A stretch of 64,000 nucleotides of DNA from an uncultured Acetatifactor sp. (GTDB lineage Bacteria > Bacillota > Clostridia > Lachnospirales > Lachnospiraceae), in the NCBI GenBank assembly GCA_910586485.1, contig CAJUIA010000021.1, positions 4,764 through 68,763 on the forward strand, written 5' to 3'. Position 1 is the stretch's first letter; each line of letters starts with the position of its first letter. The notes under the pieces are model-generated. The model was not told the origin of the DNA. It worked only from the letters and a program-made list of their open reading frames with translations, and searched no databases. Below are positions 1 to 8,874 of this stretch, piece by piece. Both the position numbers and the translations under genes were made by a program.

Positions 1-276
1 TGAGATTGGGAGCCACCGCCGTTTCCTGGGGCGATACGCTGATGATCTTCTTGACCTCTGCCGTGTTCTTTACAATACTGCTGCCAAGAAGCTTTGCATC
101 CCCGCCCGTCGGCTTTGTCAGGCAGGAAAGCATCTTGATGGTTGTGGTTTTCCCCGCCCCGTTGACGCCTAACAGGGAAAACAGCTCTCCCTCGTGTACC
201 ACCAGATCAAGGCTGTCCACTGCCGTCAAATCTTTATATTTCTTTGTCAGGCGTTCCGTTTGTATTGCCTCCATAA
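1..276 (-). CDS. ABC transporter ATP-binding protein, N-terminal part (runs off the window)
   Basis: This is the first 92 codons of an ABC ATPase that continues beyond the window edge. The Walker A motif GVNGAGKTT lies at about residues 36-44 and a Q-loop (SPQET) near residue 83. The Walker A form and the opening TERLTKKYKDLTAVDSLDL fit drug- or peptide-export ATPases (CcmA/DRA type). The start at 276 is chosen because AGGGAGGA lies a few bases upstream. That start sits inside the 3' end of the TetR gene, an overlap of 43 bp, so the two are probably translated together. The cognate permease would lie outside the window. The family is well supported; the substrate is unknown. Confidence 0.85.
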
Positions 277-842
277 GTTTGTCCTCCCTTCATATACCTG
301 GCCCTCATGCCCTCATATCCGTCCGTCAAAACCTTGCTGATAAACCCTTCGTCCCATTCCAGATAAGAGGTTGCAAGCATGGTTGCAATGCCATGAACAT
401 AAATCCACATTTCCAGATGAAAGCAATACGCAGCCTCTTCATTGATTCCTAACTGCCTCTTGATAATTTCCAACAGGGGCCGTATTTCCTCCCTGTTTTC
501 CTCCACCCTTTCACCGGAGCGGTCCCGCATAAAGAGCAGCTTAAAAAGCTCTCTTTCCTCTCTGGCAAAACGGATATACGCCATGCCGCTGGCCTTATAG
601 GGAGGATATTTCCCACTTGCCATATCCTCTTTCAGATAGCCTTGGTATAAAGCATCCGCCGCCTTTACGACCTCCGTCTGCACTTCCTCCATATTCTTAA
701 AAAGACCGAAAACCGGACGGGAGGAAGTCCCCAGCTCCGCTCCCAGAGCCCTTGCCGTCAGGGCCGACATCCCGCCTCTTCTAATCAGCTTAAGAGCTGC
801 GGAAATAATTTCTTCTCTTGTAAACATAAATTTCCGTGGCAT
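234..842 (-). CDS. TetR/AcrR-family transcriptional regulator (WHG-type C-terminal domain)
   Basis: A 202-residue regulator with an N-terminal TetR helix-turn-helix at about residues 8-55 and a C-terminal ligand-binding part that looks like the WHG domain (YIRFAREERELFKLLF, then MWIYVHGIATM). It is the first gene of a unit whose next gene, an ABC ATPase, starts inside its 3' end, so it most likely represses or senses the substrate of that exporter. The start MPRKFMFTREEI is the usual short lead-in to the TetR HTH. Ligand unknown. Confidence 0.88.
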   Translation of the reverse strand: MPRKFMFTREEIISAALKLIRRGGMSALTARALGAELGTSSRPVFGLFKNMEEVQTEVVKAADALYQGYLKEDMASGKYPPYKASGMAYIRFAREERELFKLLFMRDRSGERVEENREEIRPLLEIIKRQLGINEEAAYCFHLEMWIYVHGIATMLATSYLEWDEGFISKVLTDGYEGMRARYMKGGQTYGGNTNGTPDKEI

Positions 843-943
843 ATGGATACCTCTTTGTAGAAAAACAATCGTAACGCAACATCTGTAACCTTATTATATG
901 TAATGCAGGACTGCCTGTCAACCTGTATTTTTTAATTTGGCAT

Positions 944-972
944 AAAAAAACCGCCACCTGATATAGGTGACG
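944..972 (-). terminator. Rho-independent terminator after the ABC-2 permease
   Basis: On the minus strand an 8-bp stem (CGTCACCT pairing with AGGTGGCG, one G-U pair) is followed by a run of seven T. It lies just downstream of the ABC-2 permease stop at 988 and closes the two-component/ABC block. Confidence 0.8.
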
Positions 973-987
973 ATTTTCTAAATTCTG

Positions 988-1773
988 CTACGCGCCTTTT
1001 CCTGCCTTGCGCCGCAGGCTGAAAAACAACAGAATACCCGCCAATGCTCCCGTAAACAGATAAGCCTGCAGCATGGGCATAAAATTATACTCTCTGCCCC
1101 GCCAAATATCCGCAAAGTCCCTGACAATATAATTGGTGGGAAGCAGCCGGGCAACCGCCTGGATCGGCGCGGGCAGCATTTCATAATCAATCCCCATCAT
1201 GCCGCTGGCTATCATCACGCAGAAATAGAGGATCATGGTAACACAGTAGGTAATGCCAAATTTACGGAAAAACAAGGCAATGCCATGGGCCACCGCAAAG
1301 GAAATAATCCCCAATGCCACAATACATACCACATAACAGACCAGTCCTGTAAACACAGGCGTCTCAATCCGCAGAATCAAAGCTCCCACCATGAAATAAA
1401 TTACAAAGGAACAGACCTGAAAGATCAGCTCGGCAAGAATTCTGCTGACAATCGTCATGCCCCTGTCGATACCAAACAGCTCCAGCCGCTGCGGGATTCC
1501 CTTTTCCAGTTCCTGAGAAAAGGTGGCCGCGTATCCCACCATCATTGCCGCCAGGGGGATCATAGTACCCAGCCCCAGAAAAAGCCCTGTCACTGCCGTG
1601 GACAAGATTTCTCCCCCAGGGATATTGGACTCCAGCATTTTACCGAAAATCAGCACCATCAGCACCGGCAGTCCGATACCGAAGATGTGTATATACGGAT
1701 TTCCCGTGATATTACGAAACTCGAAGAGCAGCATGGATGCCGAAAACTTTTTTCTCCGTATCTGTTTATTCAT
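988..1773 (-). CDS. ABC-2-type transporter permease
   Basis: A 261-residue integral membrane protein with about six hydrophobic segments. It begins with MNKQIRRKKFSASMLLFEFR, the usual soluble lead-in of ABC-2 permeases. The start at 1773 is preferred over upstream codons because GGGGAGGA lies about 9 bases before it and the gene then overlaps the stop of the preceding ATPase by 8 bp (ATGAATAA). Together with that ATPase it should form an exporter, probably for an antimicrobial peptide or similar toxic molecule given the adjacent sensor kinase and regulator. Substrate not readable. Confidence 0.85.
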   Translation of the reverse strand: MNKQIRRKKFSASMLLFEFRNITGNPYIHIFGIGLPVLMVLIFGKMLESNIPGGEILSTAVTGLFLGLGTMIPLAAMMVGYAATFSQELEKGIPQRLELFGIDRGMTIVSRILAELIFQVCSFVIYFMVGALILRIETPVFTGLVCYVVCIVALGIISFAVAHGIALFFRKFGITYCVTMILYFCVMIASGMMGIDYEMLPAPIQAVARLLPTNYIVRDFADIWRGREYNFMPMLQAYLFTGALAGILLFFSLRRKAGKGA

Positions 1774-2647
1774 CACCCTGATCCTCCCCATAAAAATTTT
1801 GTCTGGCGTTGCTGTACATAATCTCAATGTCGCTGTTGCTGCGCCTGTAATTGATATTATTGTCCAGCAGCAGCCTTGTCACTGCCAGCTCTTCCGCCTC
1901 ATCCTTTACTGACAGTGCTGTCAGATGTGCCGGAGAAGCCAGCCTTTTGAATCCCTTTACCAGGCCCTGATGCTGTGGCAGCGCGTCAAATACAATCACC
2001 GCCCGTCCGCAGTACTTACGAAACAGCTGATCCTTGTCACCGTAATCAATGACCTTTCCCTTATCCAGGATCAGGATCTTATTAGCCATCTGCTCCAGCT
2101 CTTCGTAATAATGGGATACGATGCACAGACTGGAGTTCTTCCCCTGATACCAGCTTACCAGCTTTTCCATCAGCTTCTGCCTGGTTTCAAAGTCCAGGCC
2201 GGAGGTCACCTCGTCATAAAAGGTCAGCGGCGCGTCCTGCATCATCACCATAATAATGGTAAAACGCTGCTTCTGCCCGCCGGACAGCTTGCTGTACTTT
2301 TTCCGCAGGCAGTCCTCAAATTCAAAAAAACGAATCAGCTCCTGCAGCCTGGGGTTTTTAGATACCTTTGTATCCAGAATCACCTCCATAATGTACTTAC
2401 AGGGCATGGCATCCGTGTACTCATTAAACTGCATGTGGGTTGCTATCTGCCAGGGCTCCAAATCCGTGCGGATGGTCCCCTGATAGTCCACAAGTCCCAG
2501 AATGCTCTTAATTAACGTACTTTTTCCGGCGCCGTTGGAGCCGATGATGCCCACCCTGTCGCCTTCGCTTACCGTCAGCGGCTCCCTGATCTGCAGCGCA
2601 GCTTCCGTGCCGTATTTTACTGTCAAATTTTCGATTGTCAACTGCAT
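1766..2647 (-). CDS. ABC transporter ATP-binding protein
   Basis: A 293-residue ATPase with Walker A GSNGAGKST at 36-44, Q-loop around residue 73, signature LSGGQKQR at 121-128, Walker B plus catalytic glutamate LTFYDE at 141-146 and H-loop histidine near 179. A C-terminal extension of about 70 residues follows the cassette, as in CcmA-like drug-export ATPases. It overlaps its permease by 8 bp. Its own promoter region (2712-2754) carries direct repeats nearly identical to those before the upstream response-regulator gene, so transporter expression is probably controlled by that regulator. Confidence 0.9.
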   Translation of the reverse strand: MQLTIENLTVKYGTEAALQIREPLTVSEGDRVGIIGSNGAGKSTLIKSILGLVDYQGTIRTDLEPWQIATHMQFNEYTDAMPCKYIMEVILDTKVSKNPRLQELIRFFEFEDCLRKKYSKLSGGQKQRFTIIMVMMQDAPLTFYDEVTSGLDFETRQKLMEKLVSWYQGKNSSLCIVSHYYEELEQMANKILILDKGKVIDYGDKDQLFRKYCGRAVIVFDALPQHQGLVKGFKRLASPAHLTALSVKDEAEELAVTRLLLDNNINYRRSNSDIEIMYSNARQNFYGEDQGDE

Positions 2648-2711
2648 TCCTGTTTACTCCTTCCATGATGATTCCCGTCACCGCCTGACGGCGATGTATC
2701 GGTTCCTGTTT

Positions 2712-2754
2712 AGAATAACAGCCTCACATGAATTTTGCATGAAGACGGCATGAA
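2712..2754 (-). promoter_or_regulatory. Promoter with three 11-bp-phased CATGAA repeats before the ABC genes
   Basis: On the plus strand CATGAA occurs at 727-732, 738-743 and 749-754 (add 2000), exactly 11 bp apart. A -10 box TATTCT (minus strand) lies at 2712-2717, so the repeats cover the -35 position. This is the usual layout for activation by an OmpR-family regulator. The same block, TGAATTTTGYRTGAAGA, stands before the response-regulator operon at the same distance from its -10. Confidence 0.72.
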
Positions 2755-2769
2755 AGCTCTGTGGAGCTT

Positions 2770-4251
2770 TTAAGAAAAATACAATGTGGTCAGCACACTG
2801 TTCTCTCCATTTTCAATCTGCACAGTAAAGCCCATCTGCTTTGCATAATACGCCGTTATATACAGCCCTAAGCCATGGCTTGCAATTTCCCGCTCATGGT
2901 TTCCGCTGACAAAGGGATCAAAAACATGGGGCAGTATGTCCTCCGAAATCCTCACTCCATAGTTCTCAATAGAAACAGCCTCCCGGAAGACCCTGATCTG
3001 GACCCTGCTGCCCCTGGGTGTGTATTCCACCGCATTTGAAATCAGATTATCCAGAATCTGCATCATTAAATATTCGTCTGCCTTTATGGTGCCGCCCTCT
3101 CCCGTACACGATACCTGCAGCCCTTTATCCAGAATTTTCACCCGATATTCGGTCAGTTTGGCCTCCATCAAGGGCAGGACCTGCATCTCCCGAAGCTCAA
3201 TATTGTCCCGGCAATGATTTAAGGAAAGAATATCCTCCACCATCTTCCGCATGGAAAGCAGCTGCTCCTTTACCCTGGGAAGATACAAAGAAGTATCCTG
3301 ATACCTCCCCACCTGGTTTATCATACCGTCCAGCAAAAGCAGCGCTGCGGAAAGCGGCGTCTTGAGCTGATGGGATGAGGCCCGCATGAAAATCTCCTGG
3401 CGCTTATTTTCCTCCTGCAGCGCCTGATTCTTTTCTTCCAGCTCCCGATATACCGGCCTTAAGATTCCTTTGGAATACATTTGGGAAAACAGCAGCACCA
3501 ACAGCAATATCACCGCCCCCAGCATGGGAATGCTCTGCAGCACCACGGGCCGGATTTCTCCCATGTCGGGAGTTACCGTAGGCAGACAGGTAAAAACGAT
3601 GGCGTCTCCCGTGTCCTCCATGGCAATATAATTTGAGTAAATATTTTCCTCGTTGCTGGCCCCCGCCTCCAGAATCAATATTTCATTGGACATCAGATGT
3701 ATTTTGCTGCTTTCCCCGTTATACTCCACACTGTCGTTAAGCTCCAGCTCAATCCGCACCGGCAGCGACGATGAAAATTTCTTTAGCGGTTCCTTCCACT
3801 GGTCAATCCAGGCTTCCATTTCTTCAAAAAATTGTTCCTCGGTGTAACCCTCCGGGAAGTCTCCGTTTTTGTACCGCTGCAGCAGCTGACCCAGCTCTGC
3901 AAACCCCGCTTTGGCCTCCGCCGTCTCCGCCGTCACCTCCAGGCTCCAGGAAGGACTTGCCAAAGAAAAAGTATCCCCGGCATAGGGAATTTTAACGGAA
4001 AAACAAGCCACCGGATTTGCCGTTTTGATACCGTCATAATTACCGTTTTCCACATAAGCCGTATGCTGCTGCGCCACAGACTGCAAATTCTGCTCCTTGC
4101 GATAGCTTACATACAGCGAGGGCAGCATACAGATAAAATATCCCACAAGCCCCGCCAGCAGCACCACCGCCAAAATGATGCTATAAAGCCGGTTTTTCCT
4201 GTCCAGACCCTTCCGTTCATAATTCATGGTAAAGCCCTGCCTTTCTTCCAT
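2770..4251 (-). CDS. Sensor histidine kinase with large extracytoplasmic domain
   Basis: About 493 residues. A first membrane span at about residues 23-44 is followed by an extracytoplasmic sensor region of about 190 residues. A second span (MLGAVILLLVLLF) and a short linker coiled coil follow. The HisKA box contains SSHQLKTPLS with the phospho-acceptor His near residue 294. The HATPase domain has an N-box (LDNLISNAVEYTP) and the GLGLYIT glycine motif. The start at 4251 lies 16 bases after the regulator stop; 4227 is also possible because AAAGGCAGGG precedes it. It should sense an external signal and phosphorylate the adjacent regulator. The large sensor domain separates it from the short BceS-type kinases. 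Confidence 0.88.
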   Translation of the reverse strand: MEERQGFTMNYERKGLDRKNRLYSIILAVVLLAGLVGYFICMLPSLYVSYRKEQNLQSVAQQHTAYVENGNYDGIKTANPVACFSVKIPYAGDTFSLASPSWSLEVTAETAEAKAGFAELGQLLQRYKNGDFPEGYTEEQFFEEMEAWIDQWKEPLKKFSSSLPVRIELELNDSVEYNGESSKIHLMSNEILILEAGASNEENIYSNYIAMEDTGDAIVFTCLPTVTPDMGEIRPVVLQSIPMLGAVILLLVLLFSQMYSKGILRPVYRELEEKNQALQEENKRQEIFMRASSHQLKTPLSAALLLLDGMINQVGRYQDTSLYLPRVKEQLLSMRKMVEDILSLNHCRDNIELREMQVLPLMEAKLTEYRVKILDKGLQVSCTGEGGTIKADEYLMMQILDNLISNAVEYTPRGSRVQIRVFREAVSIENYGVRISEDILPHVFDPFVSGNHEREIASHGLGLYITAYYAKQMGFTVQIENGENSVLTTLYFS

Positions 4252-4267
4252 CCCACACCCCAAAAGT

Positions 4268-4993
4268 TCACAAGCTGCTGCCGTCAAATTGATAGCCCAC
4301 GCCAATCACGGTCTTAATACAGTTTACCGGCAGCTTTTTCCTGAGATTCTTCACATGAGCGTCGATGATCCTGTCGTTACCGATGTATTCTTCATTAAAA
4401 ATGTGCAAAATCAGCTGCTCTCTGGTATACACCCGCTGCGGATGCCGGTACAGGGTCTGTAAAAGAAGATATTCGCTTAAGGTCAGGGGCAGTCTCTCGT
4501 TCCCGTAATAGACGCTGTAGGCCTCTTCTTCAAAATGCAGTCCGGGCAGCCGGCCAGCCTGATCCGTTTCTGCATTTTCTTCACCGCCTTTTTGCGTTTG
4601 AAGCTTCCTCTCCATATACAAGGTTCGCCGCAGAATCGTCTCCATCCGTTTCAGCAGAATAATGGGAGACACCGGTTTGATCACATAATCATCCGCATAT
4701 AAATTAAAGGCCTTGATCTGGGTCTTTTCATCATCCAGAGCCGTCAGCATGATGGTGGCTGTATCCGGGCAGTTTCCCCGGATATACTGCAGCACCTCGA
4801 ATCCGTCCACCCCCTGCACCATCACATCCAATACCGCAATATGATAGGCATTTTCCTTCAGAAGAGCTATGGCTTCATCTCCCCTGGCAGTTTCTGTCAC
4901 CTGGTAGCCGGACATTTTCATATATTCCGCCAGGACCTCCCGTATGGTGGGCTCGTCCTCCAAAAAAAGTACCGTTACCGCACCTGCTTCCAT
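4268..4993 (-). CDS. OmpR-family response regulator
   Basis: A 241-residue receiver plus winged-helix protein. Acidic residues ED lie near 12-13, the phospho-accepting Asp is D56 (AVLDVM), and the conserved Lys is K106 (VIKPVSP). The C-terminal DNA-binding domain contains YTREQLILHIFNEEYIGNDR and VIGVGYQF. It is the first gene of its operon, with GGGAGGA five bases before the start. The promoter at 5089-5120 shares repeats with the transporter promoter, which points to autoregulation and control of the ABC genes. Confidence 0.93.
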   Translation of the reverse strand: MEAGAVTVLFLEDEPTIREVLAEYMKMSGYQVTETARGDEAIALLKENAYHIAVLDVMVQGVDGFEVLQYIRGNCPDTATIMLTALDDEKTQIKAFNLYADDYVIKPVSPIILLKRMETILRRTLYMERKLQTQKGGEENAETDQAGRLPGLHFEEEAYSVYYGNERLPLTLSEYLLLQTLYRHPQRVYTREQLILHIFNEEYIGNDRIIDAHVKNLRKKLPVNCIKTVIGVGYQFDGSSL

Positions 4994-5024
4994 TGTTGTC
5001 CTCCCTGCCTGATTTTTTGGCTGT

Positions 5025-5040
5025 ACCGGCCTCGGCCGGT
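5025..5040 (-). other. Perfect 7-bp hairpin in the leader of the response-regulator operon
   Basis: ACCGGCC and GGCCGGT flank a two-base loop in the transcribed leader between the promoter (-10 at 5089-5094) and the regulator start at 4993. A weaker hairpin (TTCTG/CAGAA) lies just upstream in the same leader. No T-run follows on the minus strand, so it is not a simple terminator; its role is unknown. Confidence 0.45.
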
Positions 5041-5088
5041 TTTAAGCAAAACAGCTTTAGCTGGCTTGAATTCTGCGTCAGCAGAATC

Positions 5089-5120
5089 ATTATACCATTT
5101 CCGTATGAATTTTGTGTGAA
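5089..5120 (-). promoter_or_regulatory. Promoter of the response-regulator operon with two 11-bp-phased repeats
   Basis: A consensus -10 TATAAT (minus strand) lies at 5089-5094. Plus-strand repeats TATGAA (5104-5109) and TGTGAA (5115-5120) lie 11 bp apart, with 9 bases between the -10 and the first repeat, the same geometry as at 2712-2754. This is most simply an autoregulatory binding site for the OmpR-family regulator. Confidence 0.72.
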
Positions 5121-5213
5121 GATATGTTATACTTGAGATTTTTGAAAACTGGCTTGAAGATACAAAGACCTGGCAGATATTGCCTTAATAGAAAAATTGT
5201 GCTAATTACGAAT

Positions 5214-5480
5214 TTACTTGTCATTATAGTGTCCCTTGCATTGAGTTACAATAATACCTTCGTTATTAACTATATAAACAAGTCGATCTTTTTCGTTGAT
5301 CCGTCTGCTCCACTCCCCGTCAGGACTATTCCTCAATGGTTCCGGTTTTCCTTCACCGGCGAACGGCTCCCGCTGAATGGACTTCAGAAGATTATTTATT
5401 TTCTTCAAGGTTTTTTTATCCTGCGACTGCCAATATAAATATTCTTCCCACGCATCTTCAGCAAAAATGATTTTACTCAC
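5214..5480 (-). CDS. yoeB: Toxin of the Txe/YoeB family (ribosome-dependent mRNA interferase)
   Basis: 88 residues, the usual YoeB length. The family catalytic set is present in the expected order: Glu47 (KPEPL), Arg66 (EKDRLVY) and a C-terminal His84-Tyr85 (CKGHYNDK). YoeB proteins cut mRNA in the ribosomal A site. The gene overlaps the antitoxin gene by 8 bp. The toxin appears intact. Confidence 0.93.
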   Translation of the reverse strand: MSKIIFAEDAWEEYLYWQSQDKKTLKKINNLLKSIQREPFAGEGKPEPLRNSPDGEWSRRINEKDRLVYIVNNEGIIVTQCKGHYNDK

Positions 5481-5745
5481 ACTCCATTGCCTCCAATTCT
5501 TCCATCGTTTTTATCACCACCTGTCCGTTTTTCACCTGCTTGTTTGCTTTCTGCAGTTGTTCTATATTGGAATCTGAGTAAAATGGTTCTAACGGAGCTG
5601 TCACCTCAAAAGGAATCCGCCGATCCCGCAATGCCTTTTTCGCATAAATCATAAAAAAAGTAGTGAGATTCATACCCATTTCATTACACATCTCATCCAA
5701 CTGTTTTTTCATTTCATCATCAAATCGAAGACTTACTGTAGTCAT
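5473..5745 (-). CDS. Antitoxin of the RelB/DinJ family
   Basis: 90 residues with an N-terminal ribbon-helix-helix DNA-binding part (MTTVSLRFDDEMKKQLDEM) typical of RelB/DinJ, and a toxin-binding C-terminus (EQLQKANKQVKNGQVVIKTM). It precedes and overlaps the YoeB gene by 8 bp, so the two form a translationally coupled pair. Such antitoxins usually repress their own promoter. Confidence 0.92.
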   Translation of the reverse strand: MTTVSLRFDDEMKKQLDEMCNEMGMNLTTFFMIYAKKALRDRRIPFEVTAPLEPFYSDSNIEQLQKANKQVKNGQVVIKTMEELEAMECE

Positions 5746-5847
5746 ATCATCGCATCCTTTCTGCCTTTATTTTACATCCAAATAAAACAAACTGCAAGAA
5801 TTATCATTCAATTTCTTTCAAAATTATTATATGAGCAAAAAGAAAAA

Positions 5848-6091
5848 TTATGCTCTCGGAATGCAGGTATTTTCCACTTTTCCGAAGGAGACAGTGCGGT
5901 CGGGAGCATTCCTGATAATGGCACGTGCGATGGCGGTCCGCTGCTTTTCGCCACCCGACAGGGTATTGCCCCGTTCTGCCCTCACAATAGGAAAAGCTTA
6001 CATTCTGTACAGACAGCATTATATCCCCGGACGCCGGCGCCGCTTCAACAGCGCTGCCAGTGTAATCAAAATCAAATTTTCTTTCTGTCAA
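5848..6091 (-). pseudogene. Remnant of an ABC transporter ATPase gene (internal deletion, frameshift)
   Basis: One frame starting at TTG 6091 reads a normal ABC ATPase opening (IMLSVQNVSFSY). The sequence then jumps to the second half of a cassette, but in another frame: GNTLSGGEKQRTAIARAII, followed by NAPDRTVSFGKVENTC and a TAA at 5848. Walker A, the Q-loop and Walker B are missing, so no functional ATPase can be made. It lies directly behind the large FtsX permease and may once have been a further transporter component. A hairpin (ACTCGGA/TCCGAGT, 6097-6129) separates it from the permease stop. Confidence 0.8.
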
Positions 6092-6144
6092 TTTTTACTC
6101 GGACGCAGCCGAGTCGGTTGTATCCGAGTAAAGATTGTTTGACT

Positions 6145-8874
6145 TTATAAATTTTCGTTTTTCAGGGCATCAATGGGGTTATCCCTCCCGATCTTGCTCA
6201 TGGCATACATCATGGTGGCAAACACTACCAGAAATACGCTTAATACCGCAATGCCCACGGCTCCCCAGGGCAGGTGATAATTCGTCTTATATCCTCCGTC
6301 CACCGCCCGGTAAATTAACCAGGTAACCCCTGCCGAAGCCGGCAGTCCAAAGAGCAGCGCTCTGGAGCCGTAGAGCAGGCATTCATAATTCATCATCCGG
6401 TGAAATCCCTTATTGCTCATACCCACGGATTTCAGCATTGCAAACTCCCTGCGGCGCAGATTGATGTTGGTGGTTATGGTATTGAACACATTGGCCGCGG
6501 CTACCAGTGAAATCAGCACAATAAATCCATAGGAAAACACCTGGATGATGGTCACAATATTCCGGTTCATTTCCTCCCGTTCCGCATAATCATTCAGATA
6601 CATGGACTCCATGCCGTTTTCACTTAAAACCTTCCCAAGGTTATCATAGCTTGCCTTATGATCCTCCGTAGTCAGTGGAAAGTAAGTGCGGCGCATACCG
6701 GATTTTAACATCTCTTCCGGCAGCACGCTTTTCATCATACTATAAGGATATATGAAATTCAGTCCGATCCCCGTGGATTTCATGACATAGAAGGGCGCCT
6801 CAGTAATCGTCCTGCCTGTTCTTAAGGAATACTTCACAAAGGCATCTTCATAGGGCATCTCCAGCATATCCTTTTTGTCGCTGTCATTCCAGAATCGCAT
6901 CACCGGATTTCCGTTTTCATCCAGGCCCTCCTCCATATAATAGTAGTCAGAAAAGTCCTTTAACCTCCTGCCGTGAAATTCGCTGACATCGGAATTTAAA
7001 ACCGTCACCGTTTCGTATCTTCCCTTATCCTTATTAAAATGAACCGCTCCGTCCTGCGCAATCCCCAGGGGCGCCTCCGTGTTAAAATAGTCCTCCCGCG
7101 GAAGATCGTAACGGGCAAGGAGCTGCTCGAATTCCTGGTCGCTTACAAAATACACATAGCCGCTGACGGCGGTTTCCGTCTCGGACGCTTCCATGCTTTC
7201 CCCGTCATATGCGGAAGCTTCCACGGCAAAGTGACCCCGATATTCCTCCGTGATATACTGGTTTGGAATGCTTCCGTTAATATAGCTTTGCCGTAAATAA
7301 GCACCGGCAGTTACATGCCGGTCCGACAGCAGGATCTCCAAAACCTCATCCCTGGTCCTGCTGTTTTCCTCGTCCTCGTCAATGGAATACTGCAGGTCAT
7401 ATCCGTTGCCGGAAAAGCCGCCGCCGACGGATTCCATCAGATAATCCGTAAAGGCAGACGCGGAAACAAACAATACAATACTCATAAATAAGCTTAACAC
7501 GGTAGCCCTGTATTTCCGTTTACTTCTTTTATAATATTTACTCGCAAGGACGCCGGGCAGTCCAAACAGCTTCAGCTTCAGAGCGGAGGTTTTGACCGGC
7601 CTGCTGCTGCCCTTTATATCTGTGCTTTGGCGGATGGCCTCCACCGCGGAAATCCTCGTAGCCCGCTTCGAAGGAAGCCAGGCGGAAATCAAAACCGTAA
7701 CCAGAGCTACCACCACCGCAATGACTACGGCCTGCCAGGACACACAGACACGCAGGGGCAGATCAAAATCGCCCATGATGCTGATAAACTTGTTGCCGAT
7801 CAGCAATAAGGTTACACCGATCCCGCCGATACCTGCCGCAATCCCTAAGGGAATCCCCACGATGCTCACAACAAAGGCTTCAAAAAGTACCATCTTTTTC
7901 AGCTGCTTTTTCGTGGCCCCCACGGAGGACAGCAGGCCAAACTGTCTGGTTCTTTCGGAAACGGAAATGGAAAAGGCGTTGTAAATCAGTGACACGGAGC
8001 CAAACATGATGAGCCCGATTACGATGACTGCAAGGCTGATCAGCATACGCAGGAAGCTGTCATACCGGGATACACCGGAATACATCAGGACCTCCGTATT
8101 ATATGTTCCGCTCAGGTCAAAGCCCTTCGTAAATTCATAGACCCCGGCCGGCTTCTTCATCTTAAAGTACACATCAAAGCCCGTGCCGTCCGCAAATTCT
8201 TCATCTGCCACCGTAAGAGCGGTATATCCGGGGGCAGTCCAATCCTCAAAGGAAGGACGCTTATAAATACCCGTTATGGTATAGGTTCTTGTCTCTTTTA
8301 CCTCAAGGACCTCGTCATTCATAATTTCTTTATTTGTTTCCCCGTCATAGACGGTACAGGGATTGTTCTGCCCCATGGAAAATCCGTCCAGCATTCGCAG
8401 GCCCAGCTCCAGCGTAATTGTGTCGCCCACCGCAAGACTCGGCCCCCCATTCGTTAAAAGATGCTCCGGCAGGATGATTTCATTTCCGTTTTTCGGCAGC
8501 TCACCGGAGACCAGTCGTACCGGCAGCATTTCAAAAAAGGCTTCCTTCTGACCGCCCAGCACATACAGGTAAGGCTTGAGCACATTATTACTGTCTACCT
8601 TTGCATAGCCCAGGCGCTGACCGTATGCGGAAGCCGAAACCTGGTCGGCGCTGCGTATCCTCTCCAGATCACTCTCCGAGGCGTCAAACAGCGCCCCATG
8701 CCAGTCTCCGCCGGAGTAAACCGCATAGCTTATGGCATAATTCTGCATACTGGAAACAAAGGTCGTCACGGCGCAGATCATGGCCGCCGAAAGGATAATG
8801 CCGATGATGGTAACCGTGGTTCTGGTTCTGTTCTTTTTTAAGGACTGGAGCGTTACTTTATGAAATATATTCAT
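6145..8874 (-). CDS. ABC transporter permease, FtsX family, with large extracytoplasmic domains
   Basis: 909 residues. An N-terminal membrane anchor (TTVTIIGIILSAAMICAVTTF) and a long extracytoplasmic region come first. A three-span FtsX block around residues 275-395 follows, then an anchor, a second large extracytoplasmic region and a final three-span FtsX block. This two-FtsX layout is that of permeases that pair with LolD/MacB-type ATPases in peptide-antibiotic resistance. The start overlaps the ATPase stop by 4 bp (ATGA). With the kinase/regulator pair upstream it forms a sensing-and-resistance module of the BceRS-BceAB kind. Substrate unknown. Confidence 0.9.
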   Translation of the reverse strand: MNIFHKVTLQSLKKNRTRTTVTIIGIILSAAMICAVTTFVSSMQNYAISYAVYSGGDWHGALFDASESDLERIRSADQVSASAYGQRLGYAKVDSNNVLKPYLYVLGGQKEAFFEMLPVRLVSGELPKNGNEIILPEHLLTNGGPSLAVGDTITLELGLRMLDGFSMGQNNPCTVYDGETNKEIMNDEVLEVKETRTYTITGIYKRPSFEDWTAPGYTALTVADEEFADGTGFDVYFKMKKPAGVYEFTKGFDLSGTYNTEVLMYSGVSRYDSFLRMLISLAVIVIGLIMFGSVSLIYNAFSISVSERTRQFGLLSSVGATKKQLKKMVLFEAFVVSIVGIPLGIAAGIGGIGVTLLLIGNKFISIMGDFDLPLRVCVSWQAVVIAVVVALVTVLISAWLPSKRATRISAVEAIRQSTDIKGSSRPVKTSALKLKLFGLPGVLASKYYKRSKRKYRATVLSLFMSIVLFVSASAFTDYLMESVGGGFSGNGYDLQYSIDEDEENSRTRDEVLEILLSDRHVTAGAYLRQSYINGSIPNQYITEEYRGHFAVEASAYDGESMEASETETAVSGYVYFVSDQEFEQLLARYDLPREDYFNTEAPLGIAQDGAVHFNKDKGRYETVTVLNSDVSEFHGRRLKDFSDYYYMEEGLDENGNPVMRFWNDSDKKDMLEMPYEDAFVKYSLRTGRTITEAPFYVMKSTGIGLNFIYPYSMMKSVLPEEMLKSGMRRTYFPLTTEDHKASYDNLGKVLSENGMESMYLNDYAEREEMNRNIVTIIQVFSYGFIVLISLVAAANVFNTITTNINLRRREFAMLKSVGMSNKGFHRMMNYECLLYGSRALLFGLPASAGVTWLIYRAVDGGYKTNYHLPWGAVGIAVLSVFLVVFATMMYAMSKIGRDNPIDALKNENL

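Noticed and set aside
1285..1821. Long plus-strand open frame over the ABC-2 permease
   Set aside because: Antisense shadow: His/Gln-rich composition and no ribosome binding site, while the minus-strand frame is a clear membrane protein.
6097..6129. Hairpin ACTCGGA/TCCGAGT behind the FtsX gene as a terminator
   Set aside because: On the minus strand it is followed by A residues, not a T-run.
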